Source: DATEDA01 sp963789885 (lineage in GTDB: Bacteria > Pseudomonadota > Gammaproteobacteria > Burkholderiales > SG8-39). Taken from it: a stretch of DNA of 64,000 bases. The notes under the pieces are model-generated. The model was not told the origin of the DNA. It did not search any database and worked only from the letters and a program-made list of their open reading frames with translations. Below, one piece after another: positions 1-8,469 of this stretch (its first letter is position 1; each line of letters starts with the position of its first letter). The translations under genes were made by a program, and so were the position numbers. The stretch spans positions 140,784 to 204,783 of the forward strand of contig CAWBNB010000049.1 of NCBI GenBank assembly GCA_963789885.1. Reading direction: 5' to 3'.

Positions 1-443
1 TCCTCGGACCGCGGCCCTACGACCCCGACGTCGAAGCGGCCCTGCGCGCGTACCGCGCGGAATGGAAGAACCTCGATCCGGCGTACGCCGACGCGGTGAG
101 CTACGCGCTCGAATGGTTGGGCGGCTACCTGCGCGAGCAGCGCGGCGCGGAGTTGGTCCTCGTCGTCCTCGGCGACCACCAGCCGCCCGTCGGCGTCGCC
201 GGCGAGCAGCCGTCGTGGGAGGTGCCGGTGCACGTGATCGCACGGCCCGGGCCGCTGCTCGATGCGCTGATGGCGGACGGATTCGTCGCGGGGCCCGCGC
301 CGCGCCGCCCCGGCATCGGCGGAATGGTCGACCTCACGCGGCTCCTCGTGCGCGCGTTCGGCTCAAGTCCCGAGCCGGGCGTAGACGTCGCCCGAGCCCG
401 CCGCCCGCCCGCGCAGCACCGCCCGGATCGCATCGGGCTCTAG
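1..443 (+). CDS. C-terminal fragment of a sulfatase/alkaline-phosphatase-superfamily protein
   Basis: This reading frame is open from the left window edge, so the start lies outside. About 146 C-terminal residues are visible. They include the block VLVVLGDHQPP, followed by a segment about the protein's ability to match VPVHVIARPG and a short LLVRAF tail. As far as I recall, a GDHQP block plus such a tail is typical of the C-terminal end of membrane-linked sulfatase-like hydrolases, but no catalytic part is in view. The last 80 bases overlap the convergent methyltransferase gene, and the sequence after LLVRAF looks like out-of-frame coding. A late frameshift near 360 is therefore possible. The family call is tentative. 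Confidence 0.4.
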   Translation, partial: LGPRPYDPDVEAALRAYRAEWKNLDPAYADAVSYALEWLGGYLREQRGAELVLVVLGDHQPPVGVAGEQPSWEVPVHVIARPGPLLDALMADGFVAGPAPRRPGIGGMVDLTRLLVRAFGSSPEPGVDVARARRPPAQHRPDRIGL

Positions 444-1103
444 CCAGCGCGGCGCGGCGAGCCGTTGCCGCTCGCCGACCGACCAGTTGTACTCGTAGCG
501 CCCGAGCGCCGCGAGCCGGTCGACGCACGCGAGCGCGAGCTCGCGCGCCGCGGCGAGATACTCGAACGAGAGCGCCGCGACCGGCGTCGACAGTCCGGCG
601 AGCGCTTCACCTTCCGAACCCTCGACGTCGAGCTTGACGAAGTCCGGGCGGCCGTACGCGGCGACGAGGGCGTCGAGCGTCGTCACCGGGACGCGGGCGC
701 CGGGCGACCACGACACGCCGCGGAACGACGGGTCCGTTCCCACCCGGCGCACCCAGTCGGCGGAGAGCGTGGTGACCGTCGGCGTGCGCTCCGACACGAG
801 GAGCCGCGCCTCGCCCGGCGCGGCGCCGACTGCCGCCTCGAGGATCGCGACCTGCGGGTCGCGCCCGTAGAGCGCACGGAGGAGGCGCGCGAAGTCGGGC
901 TGCGGCTCGACCGCGACCACCCGCGCGCCCAGCCGCCGGAATGCGCGGACGCGGTTGCCCGCGTGCGCGCCGACGTCGAACGCGAGCCCGCCGGGAGCGA
1001 GGAACGGTGCATAGAGCCGCGCGAGCCGGCGGGCGCGGAAGGGGATGCCGTGGTAGAGGACGAGCGAGCGGGTGAGACCGGCGATGCGGCCGAGCTTGCC
1101 CAT
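363..1103 (-). CDS. FkbM family SAM-dependent methyltransferase
   Basis: 246 residues. The SAM-binding motif DVGAHAGNR lies around residues 42-50, followed by VVAVEPQP (acidic ribose-binding loop) and the FkbM block FVKLDVEGSEGEAL around residues 155-168. These proteins usually O-methylate sugars or small molecules; the substrate cannot be read from the sequence. The ATG at 1103 lacks a clear Shine-Dalgarno, but the gene follows the Bug receptor gene by 22 bp on the same strand and may be coupled to it. Its 3' end overlaps the convergent sulfatase-like frame by 81 bp. Confidence 0.85.
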   Translation of the reverse strand: MGKLGRIAGLTRSLVLYHGIPFRARRLARLYAPFLAPGGLAFDVGAHAGNRVRAFRRLGARVVAVEPQPDFARLLRALYGRDPQVAILEAAVGAAPGEARLLVSERTPTVTTLSADWVRRVGTDPSFRGVSWSPGARVPVTTLDALVAAYGRPDFVKLDVEGSEGEALAGLSTPVAALSFEYLAAARELALACVDRLAALGRYEYNWSVGERQRLAAPRWLEPDAIRAVLRGRAAGSGDVYARLGT

Positions 1104-1125
1104 TGTCCGCAGCGGAATCCCGCGC

Positions 1126-2085
1126 TCACTCCGCGCGGATGTTCGCGCCCTTGATCACCCGGGCCCAGCGCTCGCCGTCGGCGTCGATCGCCTGGGCGAG
1201 CTGGGTCGCGGACAGCCACACCGGATCCAGCCCGATCGACGACAGCCGCTCGCGCACGGCGGGATCGGCGTAGACCTTTTCCAGCTCGTCCTGGAGGAAC
1301 TGGACCACGGCGGCGGGCGTGCGTGCCGGGGCGAAGACCGCGTACCAGTTGGAGAGCACCACGCCCGGGTAGGTGGCCGACAGCGGGGCGACCCCGGGCG
1401 CGAGCGGCGACGGCTTGGTGCCGGTAACGCCGAGCGCGCGCAGCTTCCCCGCCTTAACGTGCGGCAGGCCGACCGGGATCGGGCCGCAGAACATCGAGAC
1501 CTCGCCGGCTAGGGCGGCGTTCATCGCCGGAGCGGCGCCCTTGTAGGGGACATGGGTCAGGTCGATGCCGGCGCCCATCTTCACCAGCTCGCCGCACACG
1601 TGGCCGGGCGATGCGTTGCCCGCCGACGCGAAGGTGAGCGCGCCCGGACGCGCCTTCGCGGCCGCGACGAGCTCCGCGAGCGACTGGATCCCGGTCGAAG
1701 GATGCACGACCAGCATGTTCGCGCCCTCGCTTACGGCGGCCACCGGCACAAGGTCGCGCTTGGGGTCGTACGGCGGCTTGAAGAGGGCGGGCGCCATCAC
1801 GATCGGCAGGTCGACCGTGAAGAGCAGGGTGTAACCGTCGGGCGCCGACTTCACCACCGCATCGACGCCGATGGTGCCGGTGGCGCCCACCCGGTTCTCC
1901 ACGATGACCGCTTTGCCCCAGCGCTCGGCGAGCTTCTGCGCGTACAGCCGGGCGAGGACGTCGGCCGGCCCGCCGGCGGGGAACGGCATGACGAATCGCA
2001 CCGGTTTGGACGGATAGGCGTCCTGCGCCGCAGCCGGCCACGCGAGCGCGGCCACGAGCATCCAAGGCACGAACCGCTGCAGCAT
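1126..2085 (-). CDS. Bug/TctC family periplasmic substrate-binding protein
   Basis: 319 residues with a Sec signal peptide (hydrophobic stretch ending at AAAQ around residue 21). The family signature YPSKPVRFVMPFPAGGPADVLAR follows in pieces: PFPAGGPAD, the VVENR block and DGYTLLF. Bug proteins are extracytoplasmic binding proteins of the tripartite tricarboxylate transporter type and bind carboxylates or other small acids. No TctA or TctB membrane subunit is nearby, as is common for orphan Bug genes in Betaproteobacteria. The ATG at 2085 is preceded by GGGAGA at 5 bp. The FkbM gene follows on the same strand. Ligand unknown. Confidence 0.9.
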   Translation of the reverse strand: MLQRFVPWMLVAALAWPAAAQDAYPSKPVRFVMPFPAGGPADVLARLYAQKLAERWGKAVIVENRVGATGTIGVDAVVKSAPDGYTLLFTVDLPIVMAPALFKPPYDPKRDLVPVAAVSEGANMLVVHPSTGIQSLAELVAAAKARPGALTFASAGNASPGHVCGELVKMGAGIDLTHVPYKGAAPAMNAALAGEVSMFCGPIPVGLPHVKAGKLRALGVTGTKPSPLAPGVAPLSATYPGVVLSNWYAVFAPARTPAAVVQFLQDELEKVYADPAVRERLSSIGLDPVWLSATQLAQAIDADGERWARVIKGANIRAE

Positions 2086-2147
2086 GCTGATCTCCCGGTG
2101 TCTTCTGGTCCGACGGCGGCCTTATAGCACGCAGCGCGCGGCGCCCT

Positions 2148-2153
2148 TAGAAT
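2148..2153 (+). promoter_or_regulatory. Probable -10 box (TAGAAT)
   Basis: TAGAAT lies in the divergent region between the Bug gene and the small gene at 2198. It would give a leader of about 38 nt. No clear -35 is visible. The same hexamer recurs upstream of other genes in the window. Confidence 0.4.
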
Positions 2154-2197
2154 CGCGGTTCCCCGACTACGTGCGTCCCGGTTCCCGGAGCTTTCCG

Positions 2198-2551
2198 ATG
2201 TCAGCCCCCACCCCAGCCAAGCCGAGAGGGAGCCGCGTCGCCTGCTCGCTGCGGTCCGCCGACGGCGCGAACGGCGTGTTCTCGGTGTATCCGGGCACCG
2301 AGCCGAAGACCCTCGCGAGCAAGGACGAGATCAAGTGGGACAAGACGCCGACCGGGCCGGTGGTGCAGGGCGTCTTCACGATCATCGGCGAAATGGGGAT
2401 GACGGGGCAGGTGATCCTGCTCGACCAGGCGAAGTGGGATGCGCTGCAGAAGTCCAAGCTGATTTCGCATTTCTTCATCGCGTTGCTCTGGGGCGGCACG
2501 CCGCTCAAGATCGTCGACGACGCGGTGATGATGTCGAAGCGGGGAACCTGA
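2198..2551 (+). CDS. Small conserved-looking hypothetical protein
   Basis: 117 residues from the ATG at 2198, chosen because CCGGAG stands 7 bp upstream; a longer frame from 2084 has no such support. No signal peptide or membrane segment. The protein contains repeated short hydrophobic strands (VVQGVFTIIGEMGMTGQVILL) and a helix-like WDALQKSKLISHFFIALLW, suggesting a small alpha/beta domain. I do not recognise the family. It stands alone, divergent from the Bug receptor and convergent with the mutase operon, so context gives no role. Confidence 0.65.
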   Translation: MSAPTPAKPRGSRVACSLRSADGANGVFSVYPGTEPKTLASKDEIKWDKTPTGPVVQGVFTIIGEMGMTGQVILLDQAKWDALQKSKLISHFFIALLWGGTPLKIVDDAVMMSKRGT

Positions 2552-2575
2552 ACCCGGCGCCGGAAGGCGCGCGGC

Positions 2576-2998
2576 CTAGGGTTCGTTCGGCCGCTCGGTG
2601 ACGTAGACCGTGCCGGTGAAGGTCGAGACGAGCGCGCCGTCCTGGCGCGTGACGTCGATGCGATAGACGCCGAGCTTCCGGGTGCGGGAGGTCTCGACGG
2701 CGGTCGCGGTCAGCGTGTCTCCCGGCTTCACCGCAAGCTGATAGGTGATGTGCGCGTCGATCGCGGCGGCGATCACGCCGTGCGAGTTCGAGGCGAGCCC
2801 GAAAGCGGCGTCGGCGAGCGCGAACGTCACCCCGCCGTGGCAGGTGCCGTTGAAGTTGAGGTGATGCTCGCGGACCGCGAGCGACGTCACCGCCCGTCCC
2901 GGCCCGCCGGCGACGCACTCCATTCCGAGCAAACGCATGAGCGGGTCGCGCGCGGCGAGATGCTCGATGCGGAGCGCGGCCTCGTCCTTCGCTTCCAT
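2576..2998 (-). CDS. paaI: PaaI-type hotdog-fold acyl-CoA thioesterase
   Basis: 140 residues, the usual length of PaaI/4HBT thioesterases. The diagnostic stretch HLNFNGTCHGGVTFALAD is at residues 63-80, containing the NFxGxxHGG catalytic loop and the Asp of LAD. The C-terminal half carries typical hotdog strands (YQLAVKPGDTL). PaaI hydrolyses aryl- or hydroxyacyl-CoA that stall in degradation pathways. No phenylacetate pathway genes are present; instead this is the last gene of the mutase operon, 3 bp after the aldolase gene. It may release free acid or CoA from a dead-end intermediate of that pathway (inference). Confidence 0.88.
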   Translation of the reverse strand: MEAKDEAALRIEHLAARDPLMRLLGMECVAGGPGRAVTSLAVREHHLNFNGTCHGGVTFALADAAFGLASNSHGVIAAAIDAHITYQLAVKPGDTLTATAVETSRTRKLGVYRIDVTRQDGALVSTFTGTVYVTERPNEP

Positions 2999-3001
2999 TC
3001 G

Positions 3002-3847
3002 CTACTCCCGGTAGGACGGATCGACGCGGTCGAGCATCCGCAGCAGTGCCGGCCATTCCAGCATGCCGTAGCCGGTGCCCGACTTCTGCGCGTCGCGCTT
3101 GAGATGCGGGTTCGTGTCGCCTTCGTTGTCGAGCGTGATCTCGGCCCCGGAGAGCGCCGCTGCGGTGCCCTCGACCACGTCGGGCGGCGCCGTGTGCAGC
3201 GGCCGGTTGCAGCCGAGGATGTCGACCTGGATGCGGCACGCGCTCTCGAGCCAGTAGATCAGGTTGAATGCCTGAGGGATGCTCGGGCCGCACGCGAGGA
3301 GACCGTGGTTGTGCAGGATCATCGCGTTGCGGTCACCGAGATCGCGCACCAGGCGCTCCTTCTCGCCGCGGTTGAACGCCGGGCCTTCGTAGTCGTGATA
3401 CGCGAGGTGGCCGTGGAAGCGCATGGCCGTCTGGGAGAGCGGCATCAGGCCTTCCGCGAGCGCGCTCACGGCGGTCCCTGCCCGGGTGTGCGTGTGGATC
3501 ACGCACACCACGTCCTCGCGCGCCTCGTGCACCGCGCTGTGGATGATGTAGCCGGCCGCGTTCACCGAGTAGTCGAGGCCGTCCGGCTTCGCGATCACGT
3601 TGCCGGCGAGATCGACCTTGATCAGGCTGGAGGCGGTGATCTCCTCGTAGAGCATCCCGTAGGCGTTGATCAGGATGTGGTGCTCCGGCCCGGGGATGCG
3701 CGCGGTGATGTGGTTGTAGACGAGGTCGGTCATGCCGTAGCGCGCGACCAGCCGGTAGCATGCGGCGAGGTCGACGCGCATGTCCCATTCGGCCGCGCTC
3801 ACGCGGTCGCGCATCGAGGGGGTGCGGAGCGGCAGGATGCTAGCCAT
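3002..3847 (-). CDS. Class II aldolase/adducin family protein
   Basis: 281 residues. The zinc-site histidines of the family are visible: HTHTRAGTA (about residues 118-126), and HNHGLLACG further on. YNHITARIPGPEHHILIN near the start is also typical. The ATG at 3847 is chosen because GGAGG stands 5 bp upstream; it overlaps the end of the upstream fusion gene by 8 bp. Family members cleave or epimerise sugar phosphates or act as decarboxylases and aldolases on small hydroxy-acids. In this operon a role in cleaving or hydrating a product of the acyl-CoA mutase is plausible but not shown. Confidence 0.88.
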   Translation of the reverse strand: MASILPLRTPSMRDRVSAAEWDMRVDLAACYRLVARYGMTDLVYNHITARIPGPEHHILINAYGMLYEEITASSLIKVDLAGNVIAKPDGLDYSVNAAGYIIHSAVHEAREDVVCVIHTHTRAGTAVSALAEGLMPLSQTAMRFHGHLAYHDYEGPAFNRGEKERLVRDLGDRNAMILHNHGLLACGPSIPQAFNLIYWLESACRIQVDILGCNRPLHTAPPDVVEGTAAALSGAEITLDNEGDTNPHLKRDAQKSGTGYGMLEWPALLRMLDRVDPSYRE

Positions 3848-5327
3848 CATTGCCTCCTTCGTCGTCGAAGCCTTCGAATCGCGCAAAGCCCGACACCGGC
3901 TCGCGTTCGGTGACGAGGCGGTTCTCGATCGCGTCCGGATCGGCGTAGCCGAGCGCCATGCCGCACACGACCTGTTCGTTTCCGGGCAGGCCGAGCGCTT
4001 CCGCAACCTGCTGCGGGAACTCCATCCATGACGCCTGCGGGCAGGTATCCAGCCCGCGCGCCCGGGCGGCGATCATCACGTTCTCGAGGAACATCCCGTA
4101 GTCGAGCCAGCTGCCGGTCTCGAGCTCGCGGTCGATCGTGAAGACGAGCCCCACCGGCGCGTCGAAGAAGACATAGTTGCGCCGGTGCTGGGCGTGCGAC
4201 TTCTCCTTGTCGCCGCGGCCGATGCCGAGCAGGCCGTAGAGGTCCCAGCCGATCTTGCGGCGACGGGCGAGGTAGGGGTCGAACCACTTCGTCGGGTAGT
4301 AGTCGAATTCGCGCGTCGAGGCGCCGGCATCGAACGCCGCGGCGATCGCGCGCGTGAACCGCGCCTTCGCTTCCCCGGCGAGCGCGTACACCTTCCACGG
4401 CTGGGTGTTGGTGCCGCTCGGCGCGCGGGCGGCGACGGCGAGGATCCGCTCGACGGTCGCGCGCGGCACGGCCCGCGGCAGGAACGCGCGCACCGAACGC
4501 CGCGTCGTGATCGCACGGTCGACGGCGGCGACGTCGTCGATCGTCGCCGGCGCCTGCGCGCGCAGCCGCCGCCCGCGTCCGGCGAACGCGGCGTGCGCTT
4601 CGACGGCATCGGCGAGCGCGGCGACGCCCTCGCCGGTGGTCGCAGTCGTGCGCACGACCGCGACCTCCCACGCCCCGCGGCGCCGCAGCTTGAGCATCTC
4701 GCGCAAGGCGCGCTCGGTGTCGGCCGCGAGCGGCGAATCGCCGCGGTTCACGACCAGGATGTCGGCGATCTCGAGCACGCCGGCCTTGATCGCCTGGATG
4801 TCGTCGCCGAGCCCGGGCGCGCAGACGACGATGCGCGTATCGGCGAGCTCGCGCACCTCCACCTCCGACTGGCCGGTGCCGACGGTCTCGACGACGATCG
4901 GGTCGTAGCCCGCCGCATCGAGGACGTCGACGATCCGACCGGTCGCCCGCGACACACCGCCGAGATGCCCGCGCGAGGCGACCGACCGGATGAACACGCG
5001 GTCGTCGTCGCCATGCCTGCCCATCCGCACGCGGTCGCCGAGCACCGCACCGCCCGATACCGGACTCGACGGATCCACCGCGACCACGCCGACGCGGCGA
5101 CCGCGGCGGAGGCACTCGCCGAGGAGCCGATCGATCAGCGTCGACTTGCCCACGCCCGGCGTGCCGGTGATGCCGACGACGTGCGCGCGGCCGGTGTGCT
5201 GCAACAGGGCTTCGCGCAGGGTCGCGCCCGCCGCCGACTCGCTCTCGACCGCGGTGATCGCGCGCGCGATCGAGCGCCGGTCGCCGGCCAGGATCGGCGC
5301 GACGAGCGGATGCCCGGGAGCGTTCAT
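3840..5327 (-). CDS. Fusion of MeaB/ArgK-type GTPase with a nitroreductase domain
   Basis: 495 residues in one open frame. Residues 1-250 are a MeaB-type G-protein: P-loop GTPGVGKST (55-63), VAVDPSS (82-88), ETVGTGQSE (147-155) and a G4-like NRGD (194-197, with Arg where NKxD has Lys). Residues 270-495 are a flavin-type nitroreductase: RRSVRAF, APSGTNTQPWKVYAL, FFDAPVGLVFTID and GSWLDYGMFLENVMIAA. MeaB proteins load and protect B12-dependent acyl-CoA mutases. The usual C-terminal dimerisation arm of MeaB is absent, its place taken by the nitroreductase. The ATG at 5327 overlaps the thioesterase stop (ATGA). I infer a redox role at the cofactor or on a pathway intermediate. There is no frameshift at the junction. 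Confidence 0.85.
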   Translation of the reverse strand: MNAPGHPLVAPILAGDRRSIARAITAVESESAAGATLREALLQHTGRAHVVGITGTPGVGKSTLIDRLLGECLRRGRRVGVVAVDPSSPVSGGAVLGDRVRMGRHGDDDRVFIRSVASRGHLGGVSRATGRIVDVLDAAGYDPIVVETVGTGQSEVEVRELADTRIVVCAPGLGDDIQAIKAGVLEIADILVVNRGDSPLAADTERALREMLKLRRRGAWEVAVVRTTATTGEGVAALADAVEAHAAFAGRGRRLRAQAPATIDDVAAVDRAITTRRSVRAFLPRAVPRATVERILAVAARAPSGTNTQPWKVYALAGEAKARFTRAIAAAFDAGASTREFDYYPTKWFDPYLARRRKIGWDLYGLLGIGRGDKEKSHAQHRRNYVFFDAPVGLVFTIDRELETGSWLDYGMFLENVMIAARARGLDTCPQASWMEFPQQVAEALGLPGNEQVVCGMALGYADPDAIENRLVTEREPVSGFARFEGFDDEGGNDG

Positions 5328-5740
5328 GCGAGCGCCGCGCCGAGCCGTCCGGCGACGTCCGCGGAGAAGGGCACCGCGCGCCGCGTGTCCGTATCGAGGT
5401 GCGCCGCGGTGATCGTGGTCGAGGCGACCTCCTCGCCGGTCTCGACGTCGTACATCCGGTGGGTGAAGCGGATGACCTTCGCCTTCACCTCCTCGACTTC
5501 GGAGGCGACCCGGATCAGGGCACCCGCGAGCAGCTCGCGCTTGTAGTAGGTGTGCTGCTCGAGCGCTGCCATGCCGCGGTGGTTGTCGCGGAGGAACGAG
5601 CCGGTGAGGCCGAAATTGGCGAGCAGCTGCCAGCTCGCCTCGTCGAAGCGGGCGATGTAGAACTGCACGTTCATGTGCCCGACGTGGTCGAGCTGCCACG
5701 GGTACACCGTGCCGCGCGCGGTTTCGAACTGTTTCCCCAT
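5324..5740 (-). CDS. YbgC/FadM-like acyl-CoA thioesterase (4HBT hotdog fold)
   Basis: 138 residues. WQLDHVGHMNVQFYIARFDEA matches the active-site region of YbgC/4-hydroxybenzoyl-CoA-type thioesterases in pieces: the Asp of LDHVGHMN is the expected catalytic residue (about residue 17). Hydrophobic hotdog strands follow. The ATG at 5740 lies 8 bp after the mutase stop, and the stop overlaps the next start by 4 bp, so it is translated with the mutase operon. It probably hydrolyses an acyl-CoA of the pathway. A second, PaaI-type thioesterase closes the same operon. Confidence 0.85.
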   Translation of the reverse strand: MGKQFETARGTVYPWQLDHVGHMNVQFYIARFDEASWQLLANFGLTGSFLRDNHRGMAALEQHTYYKRELLAGALIRVASEVEEVKAKVIRFTHRMYDVETGEEVASTTITAAHLDTDTRRAVPFSADVAGRLGAALA

Positions 5741-5748
5741 CCGCGGAC

Positions 5749-7438
5749 TCAGACGATCGCCTGCACGTGGCCGAACCCGAGCTCGCGGCGGAGCCGGGCG
5801 CAGATCTCGCCGTGCGTGCAGCCGGCTTCCGCTGCGGCGACCACCCGCTCGAAGACGTTCGCGTTGGGCGCCTGGGCCGCGGCGGCGAGCGCGTCGAGGG
5901 CGCGCGCGACCGTGCCTTGCGAGCGGGCCGCCTTCCACGTCCTGAACGATTCGATGTGCGCGCGCATGACCGCGGGGTCGGGGCGCGCGAGCGGCCGGCG
6001 ATCGCCGGCTTCCTCGTCGACCTGGTAGCGGTTCACGCCGACGATCGTCTGCTCGCCCGCGTCGACCTTCGCCTGGAACCGCCGCGCCGACTCGCCGATC
6101 ATCCGCTGCACGAGACCCGACTCGACCGCGCGATACATCCCGCCCGCGTCCTCCACGATCCGCATGATGCGGAGGATCTCGGCCTCCATCTGGTCGGTGA
6201 GCCGCTCGACGTAGAAGCTGCCGCCGAGCGGGTCGATGACGTCGGTCAGGTGTGCCTCCTCGCGCAGGATGTTCTGCGTGGCGACCGCGATCCGCGCGCC
6301 GGCGTCGGTCGGCGTCGAGAGCGCCTCGTCGTAGGAGTCGGTGTGCAGCGACTGGAGCCCGCCGAAGATGCCGGCCATCGCCTGCACCGCGACGCGCGCC
6401 ACGTTGTTCAGCGGCTGCTGCCGGGTGAGGTCGACGCCGGAGGTCTGGGCGTGGAACTTGAAGCGCCACGAGCGCGGATCCTTCGCGCCGAAGCGCTCGC
6501 GCGCGATCCGCGCCCAGATGCGGCGGCCGGCGCGGAACTTCGCGATCTCCTCGAAGAACGAGATCGAGATGTCGAAGAAGAACGTGAAGCGCGGCAGGAA
6601 CGAGTCGGGATCCATGCCGCGCGCGACGCAGTCGTCGGCGTTCTGGACCGCGGTCGAGAGCGTGAACGCCATCGCCTCGGCCGGCGTCGCGCCGCCCTGC
6701 TGCATGTGCTGGCCGACGACCGACATCGGGTTCCACCGCGGGACGTGGCGGTTGCAGAACTCGATGTGGTCGGCGAGGATCCGCCGCGCCCCGGGCAGCG
6801 CGATGCGGAAGAACATGTGGTTCGCGACGTAGTGGGAGAGGTAGTCGCTCTGGTTGGACGTGCCGGCGATCGCGCGCCACGGCACGCCCCGCTTCTTCGC
6901 CGTCGCGAGCAGGAACGCGAGCAGCGTGAACGGGCTCGGGTCGTTCATCGCGCAGCTCGTCGCGGCGATGTCGACGCCTTCGAGCGCGCGGTCCATGTGC
7001 GCCGCGCTGTTCACCACCGTGCCGCAGGTGCCGAGCAGCTCCTCGTGGACTTCGTCCATGTCGTAGCCGCGGAACACCGAGTTGCAGGGGATCAGCGAGA
7101 CCGCGGTCGCGCCATGCGAGATGATGTCGAGCAGGCGCGCGTTGTAGTCGGCCGGCGTGCCGAGCCCGATCAGCTGTCGCTGAGTCCAGGTGCGGCCGCG
7201 ATGCATCGTGGCGTAGATGCCGCGGGTGTAGGGCGGCTGGCCGGGAAATCCGAGCGCCTCGTCGTAGTGCGACGACGTCCCAGTCGCGCGGCGTGTACAG
7301 CGGCTCGATCGGGATGCCGGAGCGGTTGACGACCGGGCGATCGTCACCGATCTGCGCGGCGTACTCCGCCTTCCACTCGCTCGCCCCCTTGTCGAAGGGG
7401 GTGGCCGAAGGCGGGGGGATTTCTCGGGGCTTGTTCAT
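5749..7438 (-). CDS. B12-dependent acyl-CoA mutase large subunit (methylmalonyl-CoA mutase family), frameshifted
   Basis: The reading frame is split near 7272. The N-terminal 52 or so residues (ending TPRDWD) are in one frame and the rest (from SSHYDEALGFPGQ) in another. Removing one base gives 562 residues, the size expected for the catalytic subunit of two-subunit mutases. The barrel motifs PYTRGIYATM, VVGQHMQQGGAT and DPLGGSFYVE are present. In methylmalonyl-CoA mutase the equivalents are GTIQND and GYHMQEAG; here GTSNQSD and GQHMQQGG stand, so the substrate may differ. AGGAG stands 6 bp before the ATG at 7438. The B12-binding subunit is the neighbouring gene. The single-base change looks like a sequencing error. 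Confidence 0.85.
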
Positions 7439-7447
7439 GTCTCGCTC

Positions 7448-7869
7448 CTACGCTGCCGTGCGTGCGGCGCGCGCTTTCGCCGCCGCTTCGCGGATGAACT
7501 GGGCGATCTCCTCCAGCGACGCGCCGGGGTGGAATACCCGCGCCACGCCGCTCTCGACGAGCGCGCGCTCGTCCTCGTCCGGCACGATCCCGCCGACGAT
7601 CACCGCGATCTCGCCCAGCCCGCGGCACGCAGCGCCGACATCAGCTTCGGCACGATCAGGTGATCGGTCGCGAGCGAGGAGACGCCGATCACGTCGACGT
7701 CCTCCTCCATCGCGAGCTTCACGACCGCGCCGATCTCCTGCCACGGCGGGGTGTAGATCACTTCCATTCCGGCGTCGCGCAGATAGGCCGCGACGACGCG
7801 GCTGCCGCGGTCGTGGCCGTCGAAGCCGATCTTGGTGACAAGGACCTTGGGGCGGATATCGGCGCTCAT
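7448..7869 (-). CDS. B12-binding subunit of the acyl-CoA mutase, frameshifted
   Basis: The N-terminal part contains KVLVTKIGFDGHDRGSRVVA, including the DxHDRG cobalt-ligand motif (His about residue 19), then IGVSSLATDHL. The C-terminal part in another frame carries GEIAVIVGGIVPDEDE, the end of the B12-binding Rossmann fold. One missing G in a G-run near 7620 separates them; adding it gives 140 residues, the normal length of this small subunit. It overlaps the tetR stop by 4 bp and lies 9 bp before the mutase gene. It carries adenosylcobalamin for the large subunit. Almost certainly one intact gene in the organism. Confidence 0.85.
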
Positions 7870-8459
7870 GTGGGCTGGAGTTGCTGGTCGCGCAGCAGTC
7901 CGACGAAGCGCCGGGCGATCGCGCGGGGGTTGTCCCGTCCGGGGTGGTACCAGGTCTGCGACCAGTTGAGGGCGCCGAGCAGCATCAGCCTCAGGGTCCG
8001 CCGGTCGGTTCCGCGCGCGAGCGGCAGCGCCTGCACGAGCTCGACGAAGAGCCGCTCGTAGTCGTCACGGAGCTTCACCAGCTCGCCCTCGACCGAGGGC
8101 GCGTCCGCGGGCCGCACGCGGATGACGACCTGCGCGTAGTCGCTCTCCTGCAGCAGCGCCTCGAGATGCGCGATCGCCGCGGCCTCGAGGCGCTCCCACG
8201 GATCGCGCTTGCCGGCGATCGCCGCGCTCACCGCCTCGGAGATTCGCCGCACGCCCTCTGCGTACACCGCGGCGAGCAGCGCCTCCTTGGTCGCGAAGTG
8301 GTAGTAGAGCGAGCCGGGCAGCATGTCCACCGCGCCCACGATGTCGCGGATCGAGGTGCCGTGGAACCCGCGCGCGCTGAAGAGCCGCGCCGCCTCGTCG
8401 AGGATCAGCGGCAGGCGGTTGTCGGCGCGGGGCGCGCGGGCAGGGCGGGCGGCGGGCAT
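7866..8459 (-). CDS. TetR/AcrR family transcriptional regulator
   Basis: 197 residues. The N-terminal helix-turn-helix spans about residues 15-62 (LFSARGFHGTSIRDI followed by LPGSLYYHFATKEALL), and the rest is the helical ligand-binding domain. It is the first gene of the seven-gene mutase operon, overlapping the B12-subunit start by 4 bp. It is therefore likely an autorepressor induced by an acyl-CoA or related metabolite. A palindrome of the fatty-acid-regulator type lies 11 bp upstream of its start. Start ATG at 8459. Confidence 0.9.
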   Translation of the reverse strand: MPAARPARAPRADNRLPLILDEAARLFSARGFHGTSIRDIVGAVDMLPGSLYYHFATKEALLAAVYAEGVRRISEAVSAAIAGKRDPWERLEAAAIAHLEALLQESDYAQVVIRVRPADAPSVEGELVKLRDDYERLFVELVQALPLARGTDRRTLRLMLLGALNWSQTWYHPGRDNPRAIARRFVGLLRDQQLQPT

Positions 8460-8469
8460 GGCTCTAAAC

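Noticed and set aside
4000..4530. Nitroreductase domain as BluB (lower-ligand synthesis of B12)
   Set aside because: Motifs fit general nitroreductases (FDYYP, RGDKE, GSWLDYG) better, and no B12 synthesis genes are near.
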